Shown in pieces: positions 34,780-42,819 of a stretch of 64,000 nt of DNA (position 1 is its first letter; each line of letters begins with the position of its first letter). Under the pieces are notes generated by a model. It saw only the letters and a program-made list of their open reading frames with translations. It was not told the DNA's origin and made no database searches. Position numbers and translations under genes: made by a program. The stretch is from Arsukibacterium tuosuense (GTDB taxonomy: Bacteria > Pseudomonadota > Gammaproteobacteria > Enterobacterales > Alteromonadaceae), in the NCBI RefSeq assembly GCF_900215315.1, contig NZ_OBEB01000003.1, forward strand, positions 186,001 through 250,000, in the 5' to 3' direction.

Positions 34780-35145
34780 ATGAAATTAGCAATTGTAACT
34801 GCAGTAGCGACTCTGGCCCTGGTATCGATGAACAGCGAAGCAAGTGTCAATACCTATACTTATTCGAATACCGAATATTGCCAACTGGCTACCGGCGATG
34901 CAACTGAGATGACGTTAGCTGCCTACAGTCGTAAACTGGGTTTTACGCCTACTCAGGCAGAATGTCGTGCGTTACTGCAGCCGGTTAAAGCTGCGGTATC
35001 AGTGTCAGAGGAAGATATTGCCAGACAGCAATTGTTACGCTTCCAGCGCGGCTCGGTTATTCGTTTAAACCGGACCCTGGAGCAAAAACTGGTGGCGTTG
35101 CCAGCAGATGAGCGGATGTCAGTATTAAAAAATTTATTTAACTGA
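34780..35145 (+). CDS. Small secreted protein, unknown (DUF3718-like pattern)
   Basis: From ATG 34780 (GGTGGGA upstream) 121 codons encode a signal peptide (MKLAIVTAVATLALVSMNSEA) and a mature domain with two Cys, YCQLATGDATEMTLAAYSRK and QAECRALLQPV, probably disulfide bonded. The tail DERMSVLKNLFN is helical. The two-Cys pattern loosely recalls DUF3718 proteins of Alteromonadales. An upstream in-frame ATG at 34624 would hide the signal peptide and is rejected. A terminator follows. Confidence 0.65.
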   Translation: MKLAIVTAVATLALVSMNSEASVNTYTYSNTEYCQLATGDATEMTLAAYSRKLGFTPTQAECRALLQPVKAAVSVSEEDIARQQLLRFQRGSVIRLNRTLEQKLVALPADERMSVLKNLFN

Positions 35146-35176
35146 GTTTAAAACCGCTAACCTTAAATGGTTTTAG

Positions 35177-35206
35177 AAAAAACAGCGCCCAGATGGCGCT
35201 GTTTTT
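35177..35206. terminator. Bidirectional rho-independent terminator
   Basis: AAAAAACAGCGCC-CAGAT-GGCGCTGTTTTT forms a perfect 9-bp stem with T-runs on both strands, between convergent genes. Confidence 0.92.
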
Positions 35207-35213
35207 GTCAGGC

Positions 35214-36581
35214 TTACTCTTTACTTTCCGCCAGCCGCGCCTTTGCAATATCAGCCAGCATGGCATCAAGCTTGTCTCTGCCCAGCCACTGACCACGCAC
35301 CATTACACCGGCAGGCTGATACAGCACGCTCAAATCGTCCAATGGATTACCGTCAACCAACAATAAATCAGCGCGCTGCCCCGCTTGTACCTGGCCAAAC
35401 TGATCTTTGTCAGCAAAATACTCACCAACCAGCACGGTGCCACTGCGCAAAATGTCATAGTTGCTGATGCCTGCCTCAGTCATCTTTGGTATTTCCCGGC
35501 GCAGTGACAAGCCCGGCACGCTGAATAATTGCGGAGCATCGGTACCCAGTAAAATAGTGACCCCGGCCCGGTTTAACTCCCCCAGCAACAGCTTGCGGTT
35601 TTGGGCATGTATTGCCGCCGTTTCACCCGTGTAATAAGCCCCGCTGCCAGCCTGCAAGTATCGCTGCCAGCCAGCAATTACCCGGGCCGGCATATATTTC
35701 AGCTCATCATAAGCCTGCAACTTTGTTACATCAGCCGCACCAATGATGGTTTGCCATAAAGCTTCTGTAGGTACCACTGCCACCTTATGTTCTTTAGTAA
35801 GCGCTACCAGAGGTGCCATATCCTCAGCCGATAACGCTTTGTCAAAACCACCCAGCGCAGCCATATACCCATCAAGATGATCGATAGTGCGACTGCCAAG
35901 CAAAATCGCCTGCTCAATACCAACCGCCTCTGGCACATGGCCGGCAAAATTAATATTTTGTTTACGGGCTTCGTCAGCGATGGCCTGATAATGCTCCAGG
36001 CTTAAACCCGGATGAATTTTCAGCAGGTCCCAGCCCTCCGCTTTATGCTGTTGCACCCGCTCACGTGCCTGCTCTGTCGAAGTAACGGTACGCTGATTAA
36101 AACTGGGGCCCGCCAGGTACAAGGTCGGGCCCAGCCGCCTGCCACTGGCAATATCATCTTTTAAACGTAACTGCTGGTCATGGCCAAGCATGCCGCGCAC
36201 TGTGGTTACCCCACCTGCCAGATAAAGGGTAAGAACATCATTGAGATATCGCTCTGGCATACCACTGAAATCGACCAGCGGCGGCACATGACCATGCATC
36301 TCGGCCAGACCGGGCAGTAAAAACCGGCCCTGGCCATCAATCCGCGTTGCCCCGTCCGGGATTGCAACCTCAGACGCTGAACCGACGGCGATAATCCGGT
36401 CACCCTTTACCACTACCCTTTGATTACGAAGTACCCGTTGCTCAGGCGAGTCATCAGCGGCAGGCATCGGCAGCACATGCACCTGGTCAAATACCGTTGC
36501 TCCCGGTGCATCAGCCCGAACTGGCAGCACAAACAGTAAGCTGAATAAGCCCGCTTTAACAATAATTCTGCTGATTGTCAT
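35214..36581 (-). CDS. Secreted metal-dependent amidohydrolase
   Basis: The roughly 455-residue protein has a signal peptide (LFSLLFVLPVRADA) and an amidohydrolase fold: LLPGLAEMHGHVPP (metal His pair), KIHPGLSLEHYQAIADEA, INFAGHVPEAV, TIDHLDGYMAAL and ILLGTDAPQLFSVPG (metal Asp). The end YEGKADLLLVDGNPLDD-like segment is AGQRADLLLVDGNPLDDL. It belongs to the imidazolonepropionase/prolidase-like branch, hydrolysing amide or ring C-N bonds in the periplasm; the substrate is unknown. GGGA precedes ATG 36581; ATG 36596 is an alternative. Confidence 0.85.
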   Translation of the reverse strand: MTISRIIVKAGLFSLLFVLPVRADAPGATVFDQVHVLPMPAADDSPEQRVLRNQRVVVKGDRIIAVGSASEVAIPDGATRIDGQGRFLLPGLAEMHGHVPPLVDFSGMPERYLNDVLTLYLAGGVTTVRGMLGHDQQLRLKDDIASGRRLGPTLYLAGPSFNQRTVTSTEQARERVQQHKAEGWDLLKIHPGLSLEHYQAIADEARKQNINFAGHVPEAVGIEQAILLGSRTIDHLDGYMAALGGFDKALSAEDMAPLVALTKEHKVAVVPTEALWQTIIGAADVTKLQAYDELKYMPARVIAGWQRYLQAGSGAYYTGETAAIHAQNRKLLLGELNRAGVTILLGTDAPQLFSVPGLSLRREIPKMTEAGISNYDILRSGTVLVGEYFADKDQFGQVQAGQRADLLLVDGNPLDDLSVLYQPAGVMVRGQWLGRDKLDAMLADIAKARLAESKE

Positions 36582-36685
36582 AATGATGTTTCCCATGAAA
36601 TAAAAAGTTAACTTTACTGAACAGGTATTTACCGTCTACTAATAGGGCTATACTACAGTACGTTTAGTCGTCACTGAAGATATGT

Positions 36686-37312
36686 ATGGCAAAGCCAAAT
36701 GATCCATCACAGTTTACCGCTTCACTGCGACAACTGGCTGAGCAGCAGCTGCGTAGCGGTACTGCACAGTTAAGTACGGCTTTTAACGCCAGTGCAGATG
36801 CTTTGGCTGTACTTTATCGGCTAAGTAGTGCGGGTAATACGGCCAGTGACGGCTTAAAATTATTGCATGAATTACAAGTTCATCAGATAGAACTGGATTT
36901 ACAGCTGGAGCAATTACAGCAGAACGAACATAACGTTAACCACGAATTTGCCTGTTACCAACAGTTCTTTGATATAAACCCTGCAGCTTGTTTTATACTC
37001 GGTACCGACGGCATCATAACGAAAAACAATGATGCCGCGGGGCGCCTGTTTGCGTTCCTGACAGACGCCAGGCCAGAGCAGCCTTGCCGGCCGCTTACTG
37101 GCCGCTCATTCCTATCACTGCTTAGTGCATCTTGCCGCCCTTTATTTGTCGCCGCCCTTGCCAGAGCCCAGCGTAATCAGCAACGCGCGACCTTACTGGT
37201 AACAACGGCGTCGGCCAACCAAAGCGAAAATACTAAGGCCAGTGAAGACAGCCTGCGCCTGACCATCAGTCTGAGCCCCGATCATAAAGCTATTCTTATC
37301 ATGCTGACGTGA
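36686..37312 (+). CDS. PAS-like domain protein upstream of a CheB/CheR protein
   Basis: The 208-residue cytoplasmic protein has a helical N-terminal region with LLHELQVHQIELDLQLEQLQ, a phrase common before PAS domains in CheB/CheR-linked signalling proteins. A degenerate PAS domain (YQQFFDINPAACFILGTDG, FLSLLSASCRPLFVAALARA) follows. No output domain is present. Its stop overlaps the GTG start of the next gene by 4 nt, so the two are made together and probably interact. Confidence 0.75.
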   Translation: MAKPNDPSQFTASLRQLAEQQLRSGTAQLSTAFNASADALAVLYRLSSAGNTASDGLKLLHELQVHQIELDLQLEQLQQNEHNVNHEFACYQQFFDINPAACFILGTDGIITKNNDAAGRLFAFLTDARPEQPCRPLTGRSFLSLLSASCRPLFVAALARAQRNQQRATLLVTTASANQSENTKASEDSLRLTISLSPDHKAILIMLT

Positions 37313-39897
37313 GTACTGCTTTGAACCCTGCCACTGCAATAACCACTGTTCCTGCAATTGTCGGCATCGGAGCCTCAGCCGGCGGCCTGGAGGCGCTGGA
37401 CCAATTTTTGTTACACACGCCGCCAGACAGCGGTCTGGCCTGGATCATCGTTCAGCACCTGGATCCGACTAAAAAAGCCATGCTACCGGAATTACTGCAG
37501 CGGGCAACCAGCATGAAAGTGCAACAAGTAACTGATGGCATGACTGTTTGTGCCAACCAGGTATACGTCATTGCCCCCAATACCGAGCTCAGACTGAACA
37601 ATGGCAGATTGCAGCTCACGAAACCGACAGAGCAAAGAGGCATGCGCCTGCCGGTGAATATTTTGTTTAATTCACTGGCTGCCGCACTAGGCGAAAATGC
37701 GATTGGGGTTATTTTATCGGGGATGGGAAACGACGGTACCCTTGGAATGCAGGCAATTAAAGCAGCAGGTGGCCTGGCTGCCGCGCAGCAACCGGCATCG
37801 GCACAATTCAGTTCAATGCCAGAATCTGCTATCGCTAGTGGCGGTGTTGATATTATTGCCGGGCCTGCTGAGCTGCCTGCGCATATTCTGTCTTTCCGGG
37901 CGCATTTATCCATGCCTAATCACACGCCCGACCAGCAACCGAGCGAACCCGCCAGCTCATCGGACACATCGACGAGTGCATTGCAGCAAATTATCAGCCT
38001 GTTACAAAGCCATAGCCGGCATGATTTCTCCTTATACAAAACCAGCACTCTGCAGCGACGGATTGAAAGACGTATCGGCATTCACGGGCTTGACTCGATG
38101 CAGCAGTATGCAGATTTTCTCCGGGTTAACCCGCAGGAAAATGACTTACTGTTTAAAGAATTGCTGATTGGCGTTACTGAGTTCTTTCGTGACGCTGAAG
38201 TGTGGGATTATATGGCGAACACGGCCTTACCCGCACTACTGGCGCAGCAAAAAGAGTCGACCTCGCTGCGGGCCTGGAGTATTGGTTGCTCTACCGGTGA
38301 AGAGGCCTACTCGTTAGCCATGACGTTTTGTCAGTTGCAACAGCATCAGCCTGAATTTCAAAAATTCAGCTTAAAAATTTTCGCCTCTGATCTCAGCCCT
38401 GATGCCATCGCTAAAGCGCGGCGTGGCCAGTATCCATTAGTAATTAGTGAGCAACTAAGCGCTGAGCAGCTAAATCAGTTTTTTATCCGGCATGACAATT
38501 ACTTTCAGGTGAAACAACAAATCCGCGATATGGTGTTGTTTGCCCAGCACGATGTTATTCTGAACCCGCCGTTTACCCGGCAAAATTTAATTGTCTGTCG
38601 TAACCTGCTGATCTACTTTGATGCCAGATTGCAGCGAACGCTAATGCCATTGCTGCACTACAGCCTTAGTCAAAATGGTGTTTTGCTACTGGGCAGTTCA
38701 GAAACTATTGGCAGATTTGATGAGTTATTTGCAACAATGCAGCCAAAGCTGCGGTTTTATCAGCGCATAGATCCCATCGCAAACAAAAATCGCAATTCAG
38801 CAGTAACCTCGTTCCCCCCACTATCACGGTTAGCCAAGGAGCACCCGGTGACGACGAACAAAACTCCTTCCCCATATAGCGACAGCCTGCAAACTGCAGC
38901 CGATCAGGTGCTGTTGCAGGTTTACGCACCCGCCGCTGTGGTAGTGAACGGTGACGGTGATATTATTTATATCAGCGGCCGCACCGGAAAATATCTTGAG
39001 CCGGCCGCCGGCAAAGCCAACTGGAATTTTCATGCGATGGTGCGTGACGGCCTGCGGGCACCGCTTGCCATGGCCTTACAGCAAGTCAGATCGAACAAAA
39101 CAGAAAATAAAGCTGAGCCACTACAATTACATCGCTTGCCGTTGCAAAGTGGCGATGATAGCCAGCAGGTTGATGTCACCGTGCAGCTTTTACACGAACC
39201 TGCGGCGTTAAACGGTATGACAATGGTTGTGTTTCGTGATGTGGTGCTGAGCAATCCGCATACGCCTGCTGCTGGCATTGATATGTCGTTGGCGGCAGTT
39301 CAACAACAGTACCTCGCTGAAATTCAGAGCTTACGGGAAGAAACCCGCAGCTCAAGAGAAGAGCTGCAATCGAGCAACGAAGAATTACAATCAACCAACG
39401 AAGAACTACAGTCAACTAACGAAGAGTTAACCACCTCCAAAGAAGAAATGCAGTCGATGAATGAAGAGCTGCAAACCATTAACACTGAATTACAGACCAA
39501 ACTGGACGACCTGGCCCTCGCTCAAAGCGATCTGCAAAACACCCTGAACAGCGTTGAAATCGCCATTTTATTTTTAGATCAACAATTGAATGTCCGCCGC
39601 TATACCGATCGCGCAGCGAATATCATTAACCTGCGGGAGAGCGATTTAGGCCGGCCATTAAGCGACCTGACCAGCAGCCTGCTGTACCCTAATCTGCATG
39701 ACGATGCACTCGACACTCTACGGACATTGAAATTCTGTGAGAAACAGATACCTACGAATGACGAGCGCTGGTTCTCAGTGCGGATAATGCCTTACCGAAC
39801 CCTGGATAATATGATTGATGGTGTCGTTATTACCCTGGTGGATATCAGCGCCACCAAAGAACTCGAGGCGGCGCTGCGTGAAAAGTCAAAGCATTAG
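37309..39897 (+). CDS. CheB-CheR-coiled coil-PAS fusion protein without kinase domain
   Basis: This 862-residue cytoplasmic protein has a CheB methylesterase domain (GIGASAGGLEAL with Ser, VQHLDP with His, SGMGNDGTLG with Asp), then a CheR methyltransferase domain (RRIERRIGIHG, IGCSTGEEAYSLAM, VCRNLLIYFD). A long heptad coiled coil (SSNEELQSTNEELQS repeats, about residues 675-740) and a PAS domain follow. Many relatives continue into an HWE histidine kinase; this one stops after PAS (SATKELEAALREKSKH). The start is GTG at 37309. All CheB triad residues are present, so both enzyme activities could be intact. Confidence 0.9.
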   Translation: MSTALNPATAITTVPAIVGIGASAGGLEALDQFLLHTPPDSGLAWIIVQHLDPTKKAMLPELLQRATSMKVQQVTDGMTVCANQVYVIAPNTELRLNNGRLQLTKPTEQRGMRLPVNILFNSLAAALGENAIGVILSGMGNDGTLGMQAIKAAGGLAAAQQPASAQFSSMPESAIASGGVDIIAGPAELPAHILSFRAHLSMPNHTPDQQPSEPASSSDTSTSALQQIISLLQSHSRHDFSLYKTSTLQRRIERRIGIHGLDSMQQYADFLRVNPQENDLLFKELLIGVTEFFRDAEVWDYMANTALPALLAQQKESTSLRAWSIGCSTGEEAYSLAMTFCQLQQHQPEFQKFSLKIFASDLSPDAIAKARRGQYPLVISEQLSAEQLNQFFIRHDNYFQVKQQIRDMVLFAQHDVILNPPFTRQNLIVCRNLLIYFDARLQRTLMPLLHYSLSQNGVLLLGSSETIGRFDELFATMQPKLRFYQRIDPIANKNRNSAVTSFPPLSRLAKEHPVTTNKTPSPYSDSLQTAADQVLLQVYAPAAVVVNGDGDIIYISGRTGKYLEPAAGKANWNFHAMVRDGLRAPLAMALQQVRSNKTENKAEPLQLHRLPLQSGDDSQQVDVTVQLLHEPAALNGMTMVVFRDVVLSNPHTPAAGIDMSLAAVQQQYLAEIQSLREETRSSREELQSSNEELQSTNEELQSTNEELTTSKEEMQSMNEELQTINTELQTKLDDLALAQSDLQNTLNSVEIAILFLDQQLNVRRYTDRAANIINLRESDLGRPLSDLTSSLLYPNLHDDALDTLRTLKFCEKQIPTNDERWFSVRIMPYRTLDNMIDGVVITLVDISATKELEAALREKSKH

Positions 39898-39987
39898 CTT
39901 ACCGGGTTCTCATCCAACACATCAGGTGGCATAGGTAGAATTGACGCCATCTCAGTCTCCCTCTGTTGAGTTTAAGCCGGTTGATGA

Positions 39988-40512
39988 TTATTTTAACTGC
40001 TGCTTCAGTAAGTTAACCACTGGTTGAAATTCCGCTTTATTTTTATCATTCAGCGCAATCAATGCTTCGTGTGCCCGTAAAATCATCCGGCCCTGTTGCT
40101 GCTCGCTATATGACTGAGTGGCAATATCTGTCGTATTTTCAGGCAATGTGCCCCCAGGTAGATTATCCGGGGGTACAGTGGTCGGCTGCTGGATAATCTG
40201 AAATGCCTGGTCCAGACACAAGCCAAACAGCAGTTCGTTTATTTCACTTTGGGTGGAAAAAAGAGTGGGTTTTGGCAGTTGCTGCTGCTGACAGTATCGT
40301 GCCAGACCGGCCAGCAAGCCAACATAAGTGCTGTCGATAAAGGTTGCCTGATTTAAATCGATAACCACCTGAGCACACTCTATCCGGGTGCTGAACAAGC
40401 GTTCAATTAAATCATCCATGCCCGTTGCGTTGGTATACCGCAGCTCACCGCATAATTTGAAATAACAGCAATTATTTATGCTGGCAAACAGGACCTGTTC
40501 TTGCTCACTCAT
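39988..40512 (-). CDS. STAS-domain anti-sigma factor antagonist
   Basis: The roughly 174-residue protein begins with a STAS domain: YFKLCGELRYTNATGMDDL, QVVIDLNQATFIDSTYVGLL. The Ser/Thr in DSTYVGL is the phosphorylatable position of SpoIIAA/HsbA-type switches. A Pro/Thr-rich linker and a helical tail (RMILRAHEALIALNDKNKAE) follow. It lies 22 bp downstream of a receiver-PP2C phosphatase gene, its likely activator by dephosphorylation. No anti-sigma kinase is encoded nearby. Confidence 0.85.
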   Translation of the reverse strand: MSEQEQVLFASINNCCYFKLCGELRYTNATGMDDLIERLFSTRIECAQVVIDLNQATFIDSTYVGLLAGLARYCQQQQLPKPTLFSTQSEINELLFGLCLDQAFQIIQQPTTVPPDNLPGGTLPENTTDIATQSYSEQQQGRMILRAHEALIALNDKNKAEFQPVVNLLKQQLK

Positions 40513-40534
40513 CAATTACTCGCTTGCGGTTACG

Positions 40535-41899
40535 TTAAGAATTGTTAGTGTACCGACGTAGCTTAAGTATAGTCAGGTCATCGGGTAATGGCTGATCCGG
40601 ATTAACCTTAAGGCTTTGCAGTAGCCCGGCTATATCGGTGTTATTTACACTATGGTCTTTCAGAAACTGCAGTTTCTGCTCGGTTGTCTGTTGCGGTAGT
40701 AAGTCTAATAGTCCGTCTGAGCACAACAACAAACTGCTGGCCTCCCTCATGACAAGCGAATGATTCTGGTAACTGGCAAAATCGAACATGCCAACCGGTG
40801 TGCTTTTCAGCTCCAGGTAAGTTGCCTGCTGCAGTTGTTGCTGATCATTATGAAGCAAAGGCCAGGGATAAGCACCGGCATTAGCATAAGTAAGCTGGTG
40901 GCTACGGGTATCCAGTATCGCATAAAACAGCGCGATATACTTGGTCATGTTTTCCCGCAGTAATTCAGTGTTAAGCGCACTGAGCATCGCCGCCGGGTCA
41001 AGCAAAGTATTGGCGTTGCCTCGCTGATACCGCTCGTAATAAGAGCTGACGAAGCGCTTTAAGTATACAGTGACAAAGGCTGATGCCACGCCATGCCCCG
41101 AGACATCAGCAATATAAAATACCACCTGATGATCGTCAGCATTAAAATAATCGACAAAATCGCCGCTCATATAGGCCGATGGATACAGGGCATGGCTGAA
41201 ATGATATTCGCCACAGCGAAAGCTGGCCGGTGGCAGCATTTTAAATTGTACCTGCTTACCGGCACGTTCACCGGCTTCAAGCTCTGCCAACGACTGTTGT
41301 AGCTGCTGATTGCTGACTGCCAGCTCTGCTGTTCTGGCCTGAACCTTTGCTTCAAGGGTATCGTTTAACGTAGCCAGTTCTTTAATGGCAGTGTATGCCC
41401 GTAGCGCTGACAGCACTGTTGTAGTTAAACGCTGCACCGTTAATTCAGTTTTTGCCCGGTAATCGTTAATGTCGTAGTCCTGCACCACCTTTTGCTCAGG
41501 CGCCTGGCCGGGCTGACCAGTGCGCAGTACAATACGAACCAGGTGGTTTTGCAGAGTATCCCGGATATAATGCACCAGTGTCAGACCGGCATCGTCGGTT
41601 TCCATCACTACATCCAGCAAAACCAGCGCAATATCGTTATTACCGGTTAAAATGGGTTTTGCTTCAGCAGCACTATAGGCACTTATAAATTTAAGTTTGT
41701 GGTTCTGAAAATAAAAGTCGCGCAGCGCCAGCAGTGTTACCTGATGAATTTCAGGATCGTCGTCGACAATAAGCACCGTCCAATACTGGTATTCGTTGTT
41801 TGGCGTGTTCCTGTCATCTGCGAACACCATAAGTTCATCGGCTGGATCTGACTTACTCTGAACTTTCACATTATCTCCGGCAGCAACATTAGGTGCCAT
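40535..41899 (-). CDS. Response regulator with PP2C-type (SpoIIE/RsbU) phosphatase output
   Basis: The 454-residue cytoplasmic protein has a receiver domain (VLIVDDDPEIHQV; phospho-Asp in LVLLDVVMETDD), a coiled coil (LEAKVQARTAELAVSNQQL) and a PP2C phosphatase domain (SGDFVDYF, YIADVSGHGVASAFV, LLCSDGLLDLL, PDDLTILKL). It should dephosphorylate the STAS protein encoded downstream when its receiver is activated. Pseudomonas HsbR has an extra C-terminal kinase domain that is missing here. The start at 41899 follows GGAAGG; the frame is open further upstream. Confidence 0.88.
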   Translation of the reverse strand: MAPNVAAGDNVKVQSKSDPADELMVFADDRNTPNNEYQYWTVLIVDDDPEIHQVTLLALRDFYFQNHKLKFISAYSAAEAKPILTGNNDIALVLLDVVMETDDAGLTLVHYIRDTLQNHLVRIVLRTGQPGQAPEQKVVQDYDINDYRAKTELTVQRLTTTVLSALRAYTAIKELATLNDTLEAKVQARTAELAVSNQQLQQSLAELEAGERAGKQVQFKMLPPASFRCGEYHFSHALYPSAYMSGDFVDYFNADDHQVVFYIADVSGHGVASAFVTVYLKRFVSSYYERYQRGNANTLLDPAAMLSALNTELLRENMTKYIALFYAILDTRSHQLTYANAGAYPWPLLHNDQQQLQQATYLELKSTPVGMFDFASYQNHSLVMREASSLLLCSDGLLDLLPQQTTEQKLQFLKDHSVNNTDIAGLLQSLKVNPDQPLPDDLTILKLRRYTNNS

Positions 41900-42020
41900 C
41901 CGACCATTCCTTCCATTAATGAAAGTAGTCATCTGACGGTAGCATAGTAAACCCGGGCCGAAAACACCCAATTTTTAGCAAGACTCTGCCAGAAAACCTC
42001 TGGTAAAAATTACAGGTTTG

Positions 42021-42290
42021 TTAACTAGAGTATGAAATAGTTGCGGTGAAACGCCAGCCGGTAACCGGGCAGATCACTTCAGAAGGCATAAACTTCAAAT
42101 ATTTTTTATGATAATAATCAGCAGCATAATCCATTCCAACGCTAAGAGTTAAATCTTGCTGCCGACATTGGCGTGTAAGCTGCACCCAGTTAATTGTCCC
42201 AGCAGCAGCACGGACCTGGCAACTTAGTGTAGCTAATGTCTTCGTCGCTAATAAAATCTGCTGAAATTTTAAATGAAATGGAGAACTCAC
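42021..42290 (-). CDS. Doubtful small ORF
   Basis: An open frame of 89 codons starts with GTG at 42290 and lacks a sensible ribosome site. The predicted product (ending VICPVTGWRFTATISYSS) has no signal peptide or known motif. It lies just upstream of and divergent to the DUF2383 gene. It might be real, since the stretch is otherwise empty, but support is weak. Confidence 0.25.
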   Translation of the reverse strand: MSSPFHLKFQQILLATKTLATLSCQVRAAAGTINWVQLTRQCRQQDLTLSVGMDYAADYYHKKYLKFMPSEVICPVTGWRFTATISYSS

Positions 42291-42293
42291 CTT

Positions 42294-42746
42294 ATGGCAC
42301 AGTTAAATAATCCAGACATTAAACATGTACACGACATTATTCAGGTGCTTAACAGTGGCATCGACTTTTATGGTGATGCCAAAGAAAAAGTTGATGATCG
42401 TCAGCTGGCGCAGTTTTTTGACCGGATGCTAAATGCCCGTCGCCTGGTTAAAGAACGCCTGCAACCCTTTGCTATTCAGGAAGATGGTAAGCGTGAAGAT
42501 GGCTCTGCCTTTACTGTTGAAGCCCGTAAGGTGTATACCAAAGTAATAGGCGCAGTTTCATCTGATAAAGAGCACACCTACATCAGCCAACTTGAAGAAG
42601 TCGAAGATAAAACGCTGGAAGAGCTAAAGGCAGCTCTGAAAGAAAACCAGCCGCCGCAGTTTGAAACGGCATTGCGGCAGTCGCTAACCACAATGCAGGA
42701 ATGCCATGATGAAATGCGGGCATTGAAAAAAGCCACTAGTCACTAA
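42294..42746 (+). CDS. PA2169/DUF2383-family four-helix-bundle protein
   Basis: From ATG 42294, with GGAG upstream, 150 codons encode an all-helical ferritin-like protein: IIQVLNSGIDFYGDAKEKVD, LAQFFDRMLNARRLVKERLQ, EEVEDKTLEELKAAL and TTMQECHDEMRALKKA. These match the DUF2383 four-helix-bundle family, often stress or stationary-phase linked; no activity is established. It is monocistronic and followed by a strong terminator. Confidence 0.85.
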   Translation: MAQLNNPDIKHVHDIIQVLNSGIDFYGDAKEKVDDRQLAQFFDRMLNARRLVKERLQPFAIQEDGKREDGSAFTVEARKVYTKVIGAVSSDKEHTYISQLEEVEDKTLEELKAALKENQPPQFETALRQSLTTMQECHDEMRALKKATSH

Positions 42747-42760
42747 CACCGACTACCAGC

Positions 42761-42788
42761 AAAAACGGCCGTAATGGCCGTTTTTTTT
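42761..42788. terminator. Rho-independent terminator
   Basis: AAAAACGGCC-GTAAT-GGCCGTTTTTTTT forms a 7-bp stem followed by eight T on the plus strand, after the DUF2383 gene and before the convergent amidotransferase gene. Confidence 0.92.
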
Positions 42789-42819
42789 GCTCTGCATTTA
42801 ATGCTGCTATCACATCTGC

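Noticed and set aside
39355-39500. Repeated GAAGAAT/CAATCAAC units as a DNA repeat array
   Set aside because: They encode the heptad coiled coil (SNEELQS) common in CheB/CheR fusion proteins.
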